DNA of 64,000 nucleotides from Certhia americana (Eukaryota; Chordata; Aves; Passeriformes; Certhiidae), in the NCBI GenBank assembly GCA_018697195.1, contig JAGMWU010000027.1, positions 14,644,296 to 14,708,295 on the forward strand, written 5' to 3'. The notes beneath the pieces were generated by a model, which was not told the DNA's origin, made no database searches, and saw nothing but the letters and a program-made list of their open reading frames with translations. Shown here in pieces: positions 44,596 through 56,138 of the stretch (positions within the stretch are counted from its first letter, which is position 1; each line of letters starts with the position of its first letter). Made by a program: the position numbers and the translations under genes.

Positions 44596-45215
44596 TGTGG
44601 TAGTTTGACCAGCCCACGGAAGTGAGCTGGCTGGCTTTGAGACTGACATCTTGTTAGATCAATTAGAAGACATTTCGTCTCTGTGAATATTCCATTTCAA
44701 GGCAAAACAAACCTGAGGAACTCTCTGTTCCGGCATTCGGAGAGAGAAGACCTTCCCCCCCCTCTCGGCCCAAGGCCGAGAGGGGGGAGGGAGGAGAGGC
44801 CAAGCAGGCCAAGGTAGGGCTGAACTGCCGAACGGAGCCCTGCTTTGCTGGCCCCGGGCTGGGCACTGCCGCTGCTTTAACCCTGGCAGACTCAGCCAAT
44901 GGCTTTCTGGGCAGTGGGGGGAGGAGACACCAAGCCGGCCCAGACTTTGCTGCGGGGCACAAGCCCACCCTGATAAGACCGAGGGGTGGGAAAAAGAGAA
45001 CAATATCTAACTTCCCCCCCCAACTGCAAAAGATCTGCAGCGGCTGCCTGGACAGTTTTGAAATCTGACACCCCAGACTGCTACAGAGCCTGGCAAAGAT
45101 CTGGGCACATCTCCAGCACAGCTGCAAATGCAGCACCTGACTGTCCTAGCCGGCCGCTGTCTTTGTTAACTTTTATTGCACAGAAAAGACCTCCAGAACT
45201 CATTCTCCCCCCTGA
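44596..45215 (-). mobile_element. GC-rich LTR-like block
   Basis: It begins TGTGGTAGTTTGACC; the minus strand has GCAATAAAAG near 45172 (poly(A) signal). Much more GC-rich than the intron around it. Right border estimated. Contains a perfect 14-bp hairpin at 44757-44787. The 157-aa minus-strand frame here has low-complexity composition and no recognised domain, so I do not call it a gene. Confidence 0.5.
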
Positions 45216-45779
45216 ATGAGAGACAAGTACAAAAAGGAAGACATGTAGAGAGACCAACATGAAGATATTAAAGTTAGAAAAGAAAGAGTGATTGTCCTAG
45301 ATGGAAGGAGTACTGGGGGTTGCATTTTAAGCTGAAAATCTCTTATAAGCTATGGTGATTGACTGTATTTATTGAGATATTTCCTTTAAACCATATAGAA
45401 GTATAAGGAGATGAGAAGTTCAACTTGTAGACCTGAGCAAAAGAATGCAGTGTTGGAGTGAGCCAAGGTTGAAGTGGCTGTGCTTCCATGAGAAATCTGA
45501 ACAGAGATATGATGTGATAGAAACTTTTTTCCCCCTCCTTTTCCTTAAAAGTATTTAAACCTGCTCTAAACCAAAAACCCACCAAAAACTCAAACCCATA
45601 ACCCACCAGTCCTGGCCTAAGCCCAGCATTTCCCAGCACCAAAAAAACTAGCAACAACTAAGTAAACCAAACTACACCCCACAAGAAAAACTTTCTAAAT
45701 CCATCATCTCTTCAAAATGATGAAAAGTTTTATTATTTAGTATTCATTTGTTGTACTATAAAATACTTTACCAACTGAA

Positions 45780-46190
45780 GCCATGGTCTGTCCTGGAGCC
45801 TTTGGCAGAAGGTGCCTGGGGAGACTAGAAGCCGACCACTAGAATTCTGGAGCCGAAGCTACAAAGTCCGAAGCCAACTATACCCCAACAGAGAAAGAAA
45901 TTTTACCAGCCTATGAAAGAGTCCAAGCTAACTCAGAGGTAATAGGCACTGAAGCACAACTCCTCCTGTCACCCCGACTACCGGTGCTGGGGTGGATGTT
46001 CAAAAGAAAAGTTCCCTCTACCTACCACGACACCAATACCACATGGAGCAAATGGATTGCCCTCATCATGCAGTGAGCCCATATTAGAAAACTAAATTGT
46101 CCTGAAATTTTAGAAATAATTACAAGTTAGCAAACCAAAACTATGACACAAAATTAGTGTTTCTGCCCAATTTTGAATTGAAACCATGAC
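45780..46190 (+). pseudogene. Orphan ERVL pol fragment (RT-RNase H linker)
   Basis: Plus-strand translation shows SEANYTPTEKEILPAYERVQ, then LPVLGWMFKRKVPST and TWSKWIALI, aligning with ERV3 pol at 14880-14600. Stops occur before and after. No LTR is adjacent, so it is a truncated or recombined scrap. Confidence 0.85.
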
Positions 46191-47270
46191 AGCTAGGAAG
46201 AAATCCAGTAAGTTTTTCAGGTGTAGCTGCCTGGATATAACTGGAGTATTGTCCTTTCCAGATGATACCATGACCAGCAAGAGCTAGGCCAGGCTAACAT
46301 CTATGAAAGTTTTGAGAGGATTGTGCTGAACAAGTTTTCTTTACAGATGGCTTATAGGCAAAACTGTGAATGCACCATCGATGGCCTGATACAACTGTTC
46401 ACTTCAGTTAATACATAAAATGAAAGCTAGATTTTGAAAGAAATATCAGAATTGTTTGTTTCACCATGTTAGAATGTAAAACAAGAGATAAGAATCCTTA
46501 GTGTCAATAGTTGCCTGTTATGTAGCTGGCTGAATGTAGTAACAGCGTATCCGTCCTCCCTCCAGCATGGGGTTACTTCCTGTTACATCCAGCCTGGTTT
46601 GTCTGGGGAGCGTGGCTTAAAAAATGGGACAGGTACAATGGATGAGGCTTAGAGATGTTCTTTAATCTGTTGGGGTGACCATGTGCTCTCTAGGCAGCAC
46701 TCACTGGCCACGTGGCCTGGAGCTCTTTCCAGAGAGAACGTGGTTCCGGAGCCTGGATCCAAAGACCTAGGAGCGTGGCTAACTTGGCTAGATATAGGGT
46801 TTACCTGGGAAAATATCCAACTGTAGCTATGGGGCAGAGGCTTGACCTTATAAGTCTAAGGTTTCAGCCCCCTGCTCCCCAGGGTCCTAGGTCTACTCCT
46901 TGGTGTAAAGAATTTGGGACTGGATTTTTTATTTATCCCAGCCAATTGGACTGCTACAGCTGAGGGCTGCATAAAATATCAGGTAAGAGAGTGAGGTCTG
47001 TGATAAGCGTGAGGCTGGACACTTGCAAATATATCATCGGTCAGTTGTGTTTTGTTGAAGATAATATGAATCCTATACTAATTCACTTCTAAATTAAATT
47101 CACATGATGAAATATGGCCATGAGTGATGCAGGAAATCTGTGAGCCTCACATTAATACTGTCTAAAGCTCATATCTCATATAAGAATTAATGATAGCATT
47201 TATATACACGTGGCCTTCCTGAGCAGGTCACTTGGTAATTCTAATGTGTCATTTTTTTGTTTTACTTAAG

Positions 47271-47413
47271 GAATCAGCTGGAGGGGATATTCAGTCTCCT
47301 TTAACGCCAGAAAGTATTAATGGGACAGATGACGAGAGAGTGATGGCGGAAGTGACGCAGAACTCAGAACCAAGGGCCGAGCCAACCCAGAACGCATTGC
47401 CATTTACACATAG
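47271..47413 (+). CDS. HOMER1: HOMER1 exon 5 (linker region)
   Basis: 143 nt: acceptor TTTACTTAAG|GAA, donor CATAG|GTACAG; phase 0 in, phase 2 out. It encodes ESAGGDIQSPLTPESINGTD, then DERVMAEVTQ and NSEPRAEPTQNALPFTH. This is the CRH1-type Pro/Ser-rich linker, which in mammals contains an internal EVH1-binding site near SPLTPES. Where the mammalian protein I recall has DERTPDVTQ, this copy has DERVMAEVTQ, a three-codon change with one extra codon. The rest is collinear. Next exon (coiled-coil part) is not seen in the window. Confidence 0.94.
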
Positions 47414-47447
47414 GTACAGATTCCATTCCCACATCCTGATTAAGTGA
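47414..47447 (+). CDS. HOMER1: Homer1a-specific readthrough tail
   Basis: Without splicing at 47413 the frame continues RYRFHSHILIK (first codon AGG spans the donor) and stops at TGA 47445-47447. That is exactly 11 extra residues, the number in the activity-induced short isoform Homer1a, which is made by reading into intron 5. Counting exons 1-2 as 54 residues as in mammals gives 187 residues here against 186, the difference being the extra exon 5 codon. Homer1a lacks the coiled coil and competes with long Homers at synapses. Confidence 0.8.
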
Positions 47448-50186
47448 TACTGATCTCCTTCCTTGTTAAAGGGACCTTCTCCCATGTCATGGCTTCCAAC
47501 TAGCAAAGTTAAGGATTAAATTACATAATTAAAAAAAAGAAAGGTTTGCATTCAGATTTACGTTATAATCTTTGTTTTTACGAAAAAAACATGAGAAAAT
47601 CTCTTTGAGTAACATTTTGGTGGGCATTATTTTGTAGTTTCATCAACTGAAGCAAGCCCTTAAACACTGGTTAGTGCAGGTGTCCCTTTAACAGGAAGAA
47701 TTATTTCAATGTTTGAGATCTTAGTAAAGTTGATTGCTTCTTAGAATATTCAAATTTAATTATTTTTGCACACATTTTCTTTAAATGAATAATAAGATTG
47801 GATGCCAGCCTTTCATGGATGAGTTGCTGGAAGAAAAGGGACTCTTACAACACTTATGGATTATAAAATTTAAAGCAGTCTTAAATTAAACAGTTCTTTC
47901 AGAGTTGAAAACATTTTTCAACTTCTTTTTGGAACATGAGAGAAGTATAGTTCTGCTTCAGACTGAATTTTGAATCATTGCATTAGGAATACTGTACTCT
48001 GTTTTTTAAGAGAACTAGATCTTTAAATGATACAAATAATGAGTTAGGATGGGTATATCTCACCTGTGAGAACAATGCCAAACACCTGGCATCTTAAACC
48101 AAGATTAGAACAAGAGAATGTTGACCCTAAAGGCTCTGCTAATCTGTGTGTTTGCTGAGCGTGCTGTGGGAAATCACTTCAGTGGAAAACCACTGTATGT
48201 GTGACTTACTGTGGCTGAAGACAGTCACATGAATGGAATGCTTGAGACATGTTTTGTGTTATGAAATTAGCAGAGATTCTAGGGTCCAGTTAGAGCATGG
48301 TTGTTTATCTGTAATGGATAATAATAAAAGGAGCTCACATGAGGGAAAAGGAAAAAAGGGGAAGAAAAAACACCTGCAGAACTTAAAAATGATAACACTA
48401 TCATTGTGCTTTCATTGCTGACATCTTGATTTTTTACATTTAGATTTTTTCATTGCATTTGATTTCATCACCAACACTCACCTATCAGAAATGACTTTAC
48501 ATGGGACATTCAATAAAACTCATTATGTACTGAGATTATGGAGAGTAACTTAAATATTTGATTAACTTTGCTCTAAGTTAGAAATACTAGATTTATTTTT
48601 TTAAGTATGGTCTGAATGAGTTTAAATAAAGTTTAAGAGCTCTTGATCAAAGATTGGGGAACAGTAGGATGTCAGACATGTCATGCAAATAATTCAGAAT
48701 GAACAGAGATGTAATTGTTCAAAACTTCTAATTTTTTTGCAGAGGAATAATACTATCAAGCATAAGTGGAAAAAGTAATTTGCAAATAAGAAAAGCCAAA
48801 TATTTTTTTAGCTGAGTGATTGTGCTTATTTTTATACTTTGGTTGTGACCAGTGCATCTATTGCATGTTTTACAAGAAATGGTGCTTTGTAAGAAAACTC
48901 TGTGCCTGTTGAAGTATTATCAAAAATGCTACACATTAGTGTACAGTAACAAGTTAATTTAAACTTACTGTTTGTGCCTTGGAATTCTCTATCAATATTT
49001 TTGTGAAAAGGAGTTGTGATAAAGTCCATACAGGAGTGCTGGTGTTTGGTTTGCTTTTTGGTTTTTTTCTTAAATGAGATCTTCCCTCCCAGTTTGAAAA
49101 TGTAAATATGTTTTCTGGTATGCCAGTATAGTAACTATGCTTTGCTATGCATTGACAGTGACTGAAGATATTTTTTTAAACTACCCAGGTGTAATTTTTG
49201 ATAGTGCAGAATAGACTTTACAAAATTTTTACATGCTTTGCATTTTTCTATTTACTTTATGTATGCAGTATGGGTGCCTTCCTTTAGTTTACTGTCTTGT
49301 TAAGTACTACTAGCTAGAATTCATCTTCCAACAATAACTGCATTTCAAAGGTTGCTTCTCATGATGATTCTCACAAAAATGATTTGTCGTGCCAATGGCA
49401 GCTTCAACTTTGTAAGTGAGCTAATAAAAAAAAAAAGTACAAATTTGTTCAAACCCTTTAAAATTAATTGAATTTTGGACTAGATAAGGTTTTTATTAGA
49501 AATAAAAAAGACTCATATGGGTAAGTTCGGGGGGGTTTTAACAATGAAAAGCTCAAGTGAGGACATTTGTATATTATTATTTAACCCAGACAGAAAATGT
49601 TTTCAGGAGCTTTCTGACTTTTTTTTTTTTTTTTTTAATAGAAGAAAAGAATCCTTTTGTTTGTCTCAGTGTCAAGGAACGCTGTCTCAGTCAGAGGGAA
49701 ACTACCATTTAAAGAAATGTATATTACAAAACATTCCAGTTATTTCCCAGGGACCATTGTTTTTTCAAAATGATGACAAAATTTAGTTTGGGAATCAGCT
49801 GCTTTGATTGGATTTAATTGTTATCTGTAATGAAGGCTCTCTAAAATGGCACTATGCAACACATGCATGGAAGAGATGGAAAGTGAAGTCTCCAGGATTG
49901 TGCTAGTGCTGATTAAATGGTCATGTTTTTATAGAGGCATTTCATCATATTAAATTGGCAACTAGGTAGACATACCTAGTTGCTTGTGCTGGCTGGAAGT
50001 GTATTGTCTGCAGAAAGTCTGCCCCCGATTTAAAAAAAAAAAAAACAAAAACCAAGCCAAAACCCCAAAACATTACACCCTTATCTTTGGAGACTCCCTG
50101 GGCTTTTCACGTGTCAAGGGTACAGAAAGGGATTCTTGTCTCTCTGTTTCCTGCCCTTTTGATGTTGCTATGTGTTGGTGACACAC
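47448..50186 (+). other. HOMER1: HOMER1 intron 5 / possible Homer1a 3' UTR
   Basis: AT-rich, no insertion recognised over 2.7 kb, unusually clean for this window. ATTTA motifs (for example ~47756, ~48440, ~48589) and AATAAA-type signals (~48512, ~48625) are present, as expected for an unstable immediate-early 3' UTR. The actual poly(A) site cannot be told from sequence alone. Confidence 0.55.
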
Positions 50187-50770
50187 TGTCTTAGGTTACA
50201 ATGTAAGATGTAACCAAAAGTCTGTATTCTATTACCATTTTCATAAGCTGTTAAAAATAGCTGGGGTAGTGTTCTTTATCTCTTTCATGACTCATCCCTG
50301 ATAACTCTCTCCAGAGGGATATCTTCTGCTAATGGGCCATCAAGGCCTTACTGAATGACTCATAAAATTACATCATCCCATTTTGAAATGCTCCACCCAG
50401 GGGGAGGAACAAAGCATTCCCACCTGGACATAGTCTTAGATTTGGAACACCATGAGCAGAACTACCCACTGGATTCCCAGAGGAGAAGAGCTCCATAATC
50501 ACCACTGGAACTCCATAAAAGGACCAGGCTTCACTAAAGGATCACTGCTTTGACAGAATCACATTCATCACTCCAACAGGACTGCAGCCACCATTTAACT
50601 GGACTGCTACTACCACCCTGACCAACAGGGTGTCAGGTCATAGCCTGACTGTCAGTTTAAACCTGTGTTTCTATATTATTGCCTTTATCATAATTTTCCT
50701 GTTAAATTATAATTCTGACTTGGGATCTCCCACTGGTTTCCTTTCAAACTGGCACATATTTTGGTACCAA
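50187..50770 (+). mobile_element. ERVL-type 5' LTR
   Basis: It starts TGTCTTAGGTTACAATG, has CCATAAAAGG (~50512) as a TATA region, and leads directly into ERVL gag on the same strand. The right edge near TTTTGGTACC is approximate; a primer site could not be identified with confidence. Confidence 0.7.
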
Positions 50771-52255
50771 ATGTGTGGCAGTCCTGAGAGAAGTCAGAAT
50801 TACAATTTTGTATTATATAAACCACCTATTCACCATGATGCTCAACGTGTTTACATGGGTCTTGTACCTTTCTCTCTATATTTTTCCACACATGGGGAAC
50901 TACTTGCCTGTTGTAATGCTCCTGTTGAGACCAGGGAATGGTATGAAAATTGCTTTATTGGTTTATTATGTCAATTGCATGATAACCTCCAAGGCAATGA
51001 ACAGCATTCAGAATATATACTCAACTTTGTTTGCCTGTCCTAGTCTGGGCTGATATGTCAGGGACCTCCTCAACAATCCAACCAAGCCTATAGGGGCAAG
51101 AGTAGAGAATGTTTCTTTCCATCCTTTTAAACCTGACACAGCAGTTTTTGAGAATGCTGAGTTCCCTCTGGATGTGAAGGATGGCATAATCTTGTTGTCA
51201 GTTCTGCTTTCTCTTTTCTCTATGACCTGCACCGTGTACACCATGCATAGAGACGGAACAGTGCTCAGTGTGGCACAGCATCCTCAGAAGGAGGAGGAGA
51301 AAAGCAGCAAAGCAACAGGCACCATGTCCATGCAAACTGTCACAGAGAAAAAGAACCCAAAGAGTAGTCAACGCTTCCACACAAACTGTCACAGATCCAG
51401 GACAGCCTAAGCTGGTAGCAGTTGTCCCCGTTCAGAAAAAGAAATCGAAGAGCAAATCAGTCTGCATAGTGACTGACGAGGAGGCAGCTGGACCCTAGCA
51501 CCCAGAAGAAGAGACAGAGCTGGAGATCCTCACTCTCTCTCTGTCCCTGTGTGAGCTGCGTGACTTGTGGAGGGAGTTCACCCGCCAAGTGAATGAGTCT
51601 ATCCTGACCTGGCTGCTCCACATCTGGGACACCGCAGCTAATGATACCATTCTGGACAGAAGTGAGGCCAGGCAACTGGGATCCCTGTCCCAGGATGTGG
51701 TCATTGACCAGGGGATAGGAAGAACCCAGGAAACTCTCAGCTACTGGTGGCAACTGCTGGCAAGTGTAAGATGCCTTTGTAAAGAAGACCTCCAGGTTAA
51801 TCAAGGAAAATGGAATAAAATGGAACAAGGTGCCTAAGGGAATAAGCTGTGCTGGAGATAATTTTTTCAGAAGAGGAGAGATTCCTTAAGAGTCCAGATG
51901 GTGCCCAGTGCACATCACAAATGTAGCTGAGATTTGCACGGCTTGGACCAGAGACATAGTCCCGTTACCTAGTGACAGTGCAATGGAGAGAAGAAAAGGA
52001 CACAATGGGCACAATGGTCAACAAACTAAGAATTTACCAGGACACTGTCACTGCTCTGTTCTGCACCCATGTCTCATCCCTGGGAACAAAAGTGGCTGAG
52101 CAAGTCAGGAGCTTGATTGAAGAGGGCCATCAGAAACTGAGAAAGGAGTTTAAGGAAGGAATTTACTACATCTCACCAGAACCATCAAGAATCTCTGCCA
52201 TTAGGAGCAGACATACCCCAGCCAAAGAGAGAGGATACACTCCATGAGATAACCT
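50771..52255 (+). pseudogene. ERVL gag fragment
   Basis: The frame 50630-51043 runs from the LTR into a hydrophobic region. The frames 51268-51498 (Lys/Arg-rich) and 51565-51837 follow; the latter aligns with ERV3 gag (ESILTWLLHIWDTA, ARQLGSLSQD, VIDQG). Stops at 51498 and 51837 and frame changes break it. Near 52255 homology to gag ends and opposite-strand protease sequence begins. Confidence 0.8.
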
Positions 52256-52545
52256 CTTGTTTTTCCTTCAGGAGCATGGAGAAAACACGAGGAAGTGGGA
52301 TGCATGGGGCCTCTGGGCCAGTTACAATGGGGTGTTTCTGCCACTTGTTCCTAGTCATACTCACTTCAGCTTCCAGTACTGTCAGCTACTGGGATCCTCC
52401 TGTCACCCCAGAAATAGAAATGGATTCCGCTCCCACATACCTTGATGGTATGAGGGTACACTGAGTGCCAGTGTCAACCAAAGTCATATATTTTTGTGGG
52501 TCAGATGTGCCAAGCCATCAGATCCACACAGTCCAATAGATCCAA
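52256..52545 (-). pseudogene. ERVL protease fragment, inverted
   Basis: This aligns with ERV3 plus-strand DNA at 16050-16300 (ATGGGGCCTCTGGGCCAGT, then CTTGATGGTATG, then TCAGATGTGCCA), so it encodes protease on the minus strand although the gag to its left is on the plus strand. Confidence 0.8.
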
Positions 52546-52629
52546 TTCTTGTGAATGATAATGCTTTTTACACATATTTGCCATTTTTGGGAGCTGTTTA
52601 TCAATTGCTAGGTGCTTTTTAAAAGGTAA

Positions 52630-53665
52630 GATCATACAATCATAAATCAGTAAGGCTGAAAAACACCTCTAAGATCTTTGAGTCCAATTTTTAAACCAGT
52701 ACCACTGTGTTCAGCACAAAACCATGTCACCAAGTGCCACATCCACATGAATTAAAGGGTTAAAAGACTTAGGAGTTAGAAATGTAGCTAGCAAGACAGA
52801 AGCAATACATTTTGATTAGGTGTATAACAGGGGCTATTGAGATAGGAACAATAGATTTTGATTAAGAACTTAACAAGGGGATTATAAGAAGAAGTTAAGC
52901 GTTTAATTATTAGCATATGGGTATAATTGAAATAGCTAGAGCAAAGACAATATATTATGTATTTGACTCAGTTATGTTTTTAGAAGCAATCAGGAGTATA
53001 TATAGTATTGTAAAAGAGTAAGAACCGAGAACACTCCTGGCTCCTAAGATAATTGGAGCCAGGAGAGGAGGCCTGGACTATGACCAAGGGGTCAAGAAGC
53101 CCTGGCAACAGGACAAGGTAAAGAGTTTATTGTGATGAAGACAACTGACTTCCTCCTCACAAACCCACTGACCCATTTCGAGAGACCACTGACCCAATTA
53201 AAAGGAGAACTGCACAGCTGTAATGAACATTCAATTCATTTTAATACGAAGCAGGAACAGATGATGAATATGGATAGGCATTTCAAATGACTTTATGAAT
53301 ATGCAAACTCTTTGTAAATATATGGAGAGCTGACGCTTTGGCAATTTGCACATGCCTTTGGAGGATTACTTCCCATGTGTCCAGCGCTGTAATAAACATG
53401 CCACTTTTCAACTTCAATTAGTTGAAAGGTTTCTTTGTCCCTGGCACCTTTAGTGTCTCACACATGCCTTTTGAACACTTCCAGGGATGTTGTTTCTACC
53501 ACTTCCCTGGACAGCTTCTTCCAATACCTGATCATTGTTTCAATGAAGAAATTTTTCTTAATATCTAATCCAAAGCTACCCTGATGCAACTTGAGACCTG
53601 TCACTTGTTACTTGGGAAAACAGACTATAACCTGCTTTCAGGTAGTTGTAGAGAGCAATAAGAAT
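52630..53665 (-). mobile_element. Old CR1 3' end, split by an LTR
   Basis: 52630-52747 and 53463-53665 together read as a CR1 3' region (AATCATAAATCAGTAAGGCTG, CAAGTGCCACATCCACA, then CTTTTGAACACTTCCAGGGATG). The sequence is collinear when the intervening LTR is removed. Non-coding. Confidence 0.75.
52748..53462 (+). mobile_element. LTR inserted in the CR1 3' end, ~715 bp
   Basis: TGAATTAAAGG to GTCTCACA with TATATATAG (~52999) and AATAAACATG (~53391). CR1 sequence resumes on both sides. The flanks share CATG only if the LTR is trimmed by two bases, so the duplication is uncertain. Confidence 0.7.
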
Positions 53666-53876
53666 TACAGAACAAAATCACAGAATCATTTAGGTTGAAA
53701 GAGACCTTTGATCGATCACCACCTTGTCAACTAGACCATAGCACTAAGTGATACATCCAGTAATTTCTTGAACACCTCCAGGAATGGTGACTCCACCACA
53801 TTCCTGGACAGCCCATTCCAATGTCTAACAACCCTTCCATAAAGAAATTCTTCCTCATGTCCAACCTGAGCCTCCT

Positions 53877-55250
53877 CTAGCACAGCTTGAGGTCTTGTCC
53901 TCTTGTTGTACCACTGGGTGCCTGGGAGAAAAGGCTGACCCCCACTTGGCTACAATCTCCTTTCAGGTAGTTGTAGAGAGCAATGAGATCTCCCCTGAGC
54001 CTCCTCTTCTCCAGGCTAAACACCCCCAGCTCCTTCAGCCACTCTTCATATGTCTTTTGCTGTAAACTCTTCCCTTCTTTGGACACACTCCAGCACCTCA
54101 ATGTCTTTCTTGTAGTGAGGAGCCTAAAACTGAACACAGGATTCAAGGTGTGGCCTCACCAGTGCCAAGTACAGGGGAACAATCACTTCCCTGGTCCTGC
54201 TGGTCACATTATTTCTGATACAAGCCAGGATGCCACTGGCCTTCTTGGCCACCTGGGCACACACTGGCTCATGTTCAGTCAGATGTTGACCAGCACCCCC
54301 ACATCCTGTTCCACCAGGCAGATTTCTAGCCATTCTTCTCCATTCCTGTAGCATTGCATGGGGTTGTTGTGATCCAAGTGCAGGACTTGGCACTTCGCCT
54401 TATTGAACCTCAAACAGTTGACCTCCGCTCATTGATCCATCCTGTCCAGATCCCTCTGCAGAGCCTTTCTACCCTCCAGCAGATCAACACTTCTACCCAA
54501 CTTGGTATAGTCTGCAAACTTACTGAGGATTGTAATAGAGTCCCTCATCCAGATCACTGGAAAGATACTAAACAGGACTGGCTCCAATACTGAACCCTGG
54601 GGACCAGCACTCGTGACTGGCCACCAACTGGATTTAATTTCATTCACCACCATTCTCTGGGCCCAGCCATCCAGACAGTTTTTTTACCTAGTGAACAGTG
54701 TACCTATACAAGCAATGAGAAGCCATTATCTCCAGGAGAATGGTGTGGGAGACAGTGTCAAAGGCGTTAAGTCTAGGTTAACAACATCCACAGCCTTTCT
54801 CTCATCCACTCAGTGTGTCACATTGCCATAAAAGGTAATCAGGTTGGTCAAGCAGGACCAGCGTTTCCTAAGCTCATGCTAGCTGGGCTTGATCCCCTTT
54901 TCTTGCACATGCTGTATGATGGCACTCAAGATAATCTGCTCTCTGACCTTCCCTGGGACCTAGGTCAGGCTGACAGCCCTGTTGTTCCTCAGATCCTCCT
55001 TCCGACCCTTCTTATAGATGAGCATTCCATTTGCTCACTTCCAGTCAACTAGGCTCTCTCCAGTTTACCAGGACTGCTGGAAATTGATTGAAAGATTCTT
55101 ATTGAGATCTTCTGCCAGCTCCCTCAGTATCCTTGGGTTGATCCCATCTGGTTCCCTGGACTTATGGGTGTCTAAGTGGCATGGCATGTTTCTGACCATT
55201 TTACTCCTGGAATATAGCGGTTTCATTGTGCTTCCCACTCCTGTCTACTA
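53877..55250 (-). pseudogene. CR1 reverse transcriptase C-terminal part (broken)
   Basis: Frames 54653-54429 ([15 protein letters not shown], with the FADD-type box degraded to FADYT), 54393-54124 ([17 protein letters not shown]) and 54146-53877 ([20 protein letters not shown]) give RT motif order on the minus strand with many stops. Clearly older than the CR1 at 10583. Confidence 0.85.
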
Positions 55251-55444
55251 GCTCATGATGCTGGGTACCCTGAGGAAAACTGGTCTTTCTGTTAAAGACT
55301 GAGGCAAAGAAGGCTTTAAGTTCCTCAACCTTTTTTCTAAGCCTTTGTCATTATGCTTCCCTGTGCATACAATAAAAGATGAAGATTGTCCCGAGTCCTT
55401 CTTTTGCTGCTGATGTATGTGCAAAACCATTTTTTATTGTCCTT

Positions 55445-56033
55445 TGTATTGGATCTGACTGAGATAGAGTTCATTTTTTCTTAGCAGCCCTCACAGTGCT
55501 TTGCTTTGCATTCATAGCTGGAAGGGTGTTGAGAACACACCAGCATTTGGGCTACTGCTGAGCAGTGCTGTCTCTCTCTAACATCCTCCCCCCTCCCCCA
55601 TCAAGGGGCTGGGAGTGGGCAAGATCCTGAGAGGGGACACAACCAGGCAAGATGACCCAAATTAACCAAAGGGTTATTCCATACCATATGACGTCAGCTC
55701 AGATATAAAAGCTAAGGGAGACAGGAGGAACGGGGGGCGGGCATTCGTTATTCTACAATGATTGCCTTCCAGAACAACAGCTACATGTGCTGAAGCCCTG
55801 CTTCCCAGGAAGTGTCTGAACATCGCTTGCTGATGGCAAGTAGAGATTAACTTTTCCCTTTGCTTATGTGCTTGCAAACTTTCACTTGTCTTTTTTTTTT
55901 TGTTTAGTAAACTGCCTTATATCAACCTACAAGTCGTTTTCCATCTTTTTTTCTCTCCCCTGTCCTGCTGGAAAGGGGAGTGATAGAGCTGCTTGGTGGG
56001 CACCTGGCACTCAGCCAAGGTCAACCCATGACA
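55445..56033 (+). mobile_element. Solo LTR in CR1, 589 bp, with CRE and TATA box
   Basis: TGTATTGG to CATGACA, perfect TCCTT duplication (55440-55444, 56034-56038). A palindromic TGACGTCA (55689-55696) lies 7 bases before ATATAAAAG (55703), and AGTAAAC near 55906 may serve as the poly(A) signal. Ends resemble 31443-32531. Confidence 0.93.
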
Positions 56034-56138
56034 TCCTTTAAGGTAGTAGCCAAATTATGTTTTACTTGTGTTTCGGCCCTTCTAATTTTCTGCCTGCATG
56101 ACTTCAGAACATCCTTGTAGTCCTCCTGAGTTTCCTGC

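Larger units (their letters stand above)
37935..47270 (+). other. HOMER1: HOMER1 intron 4
   Basis: 9.3 kb. It contains LTRs at 38416-38771, 39118-40288 (with a nested one), 42740-43113 and 44596-45215, an ERVL pol scrap at 45780-46190 and a 100-N gap. The other parts (37935-38415, 38772-39117, 40289-42739, 43114-44355, 45216-45779, 46191-46540) are AT-rich with nothing recognised. 46540-46990 is GC-richer and may be an old LTR, but I could not place ends. Confidence 0.75.

Noticed and set aside
44663..45136. 157-aa minus-strand open frame
   Set aside because: GC-rich LTR-like block, composition-driven frame, no recognisable domain and no splice or start context.
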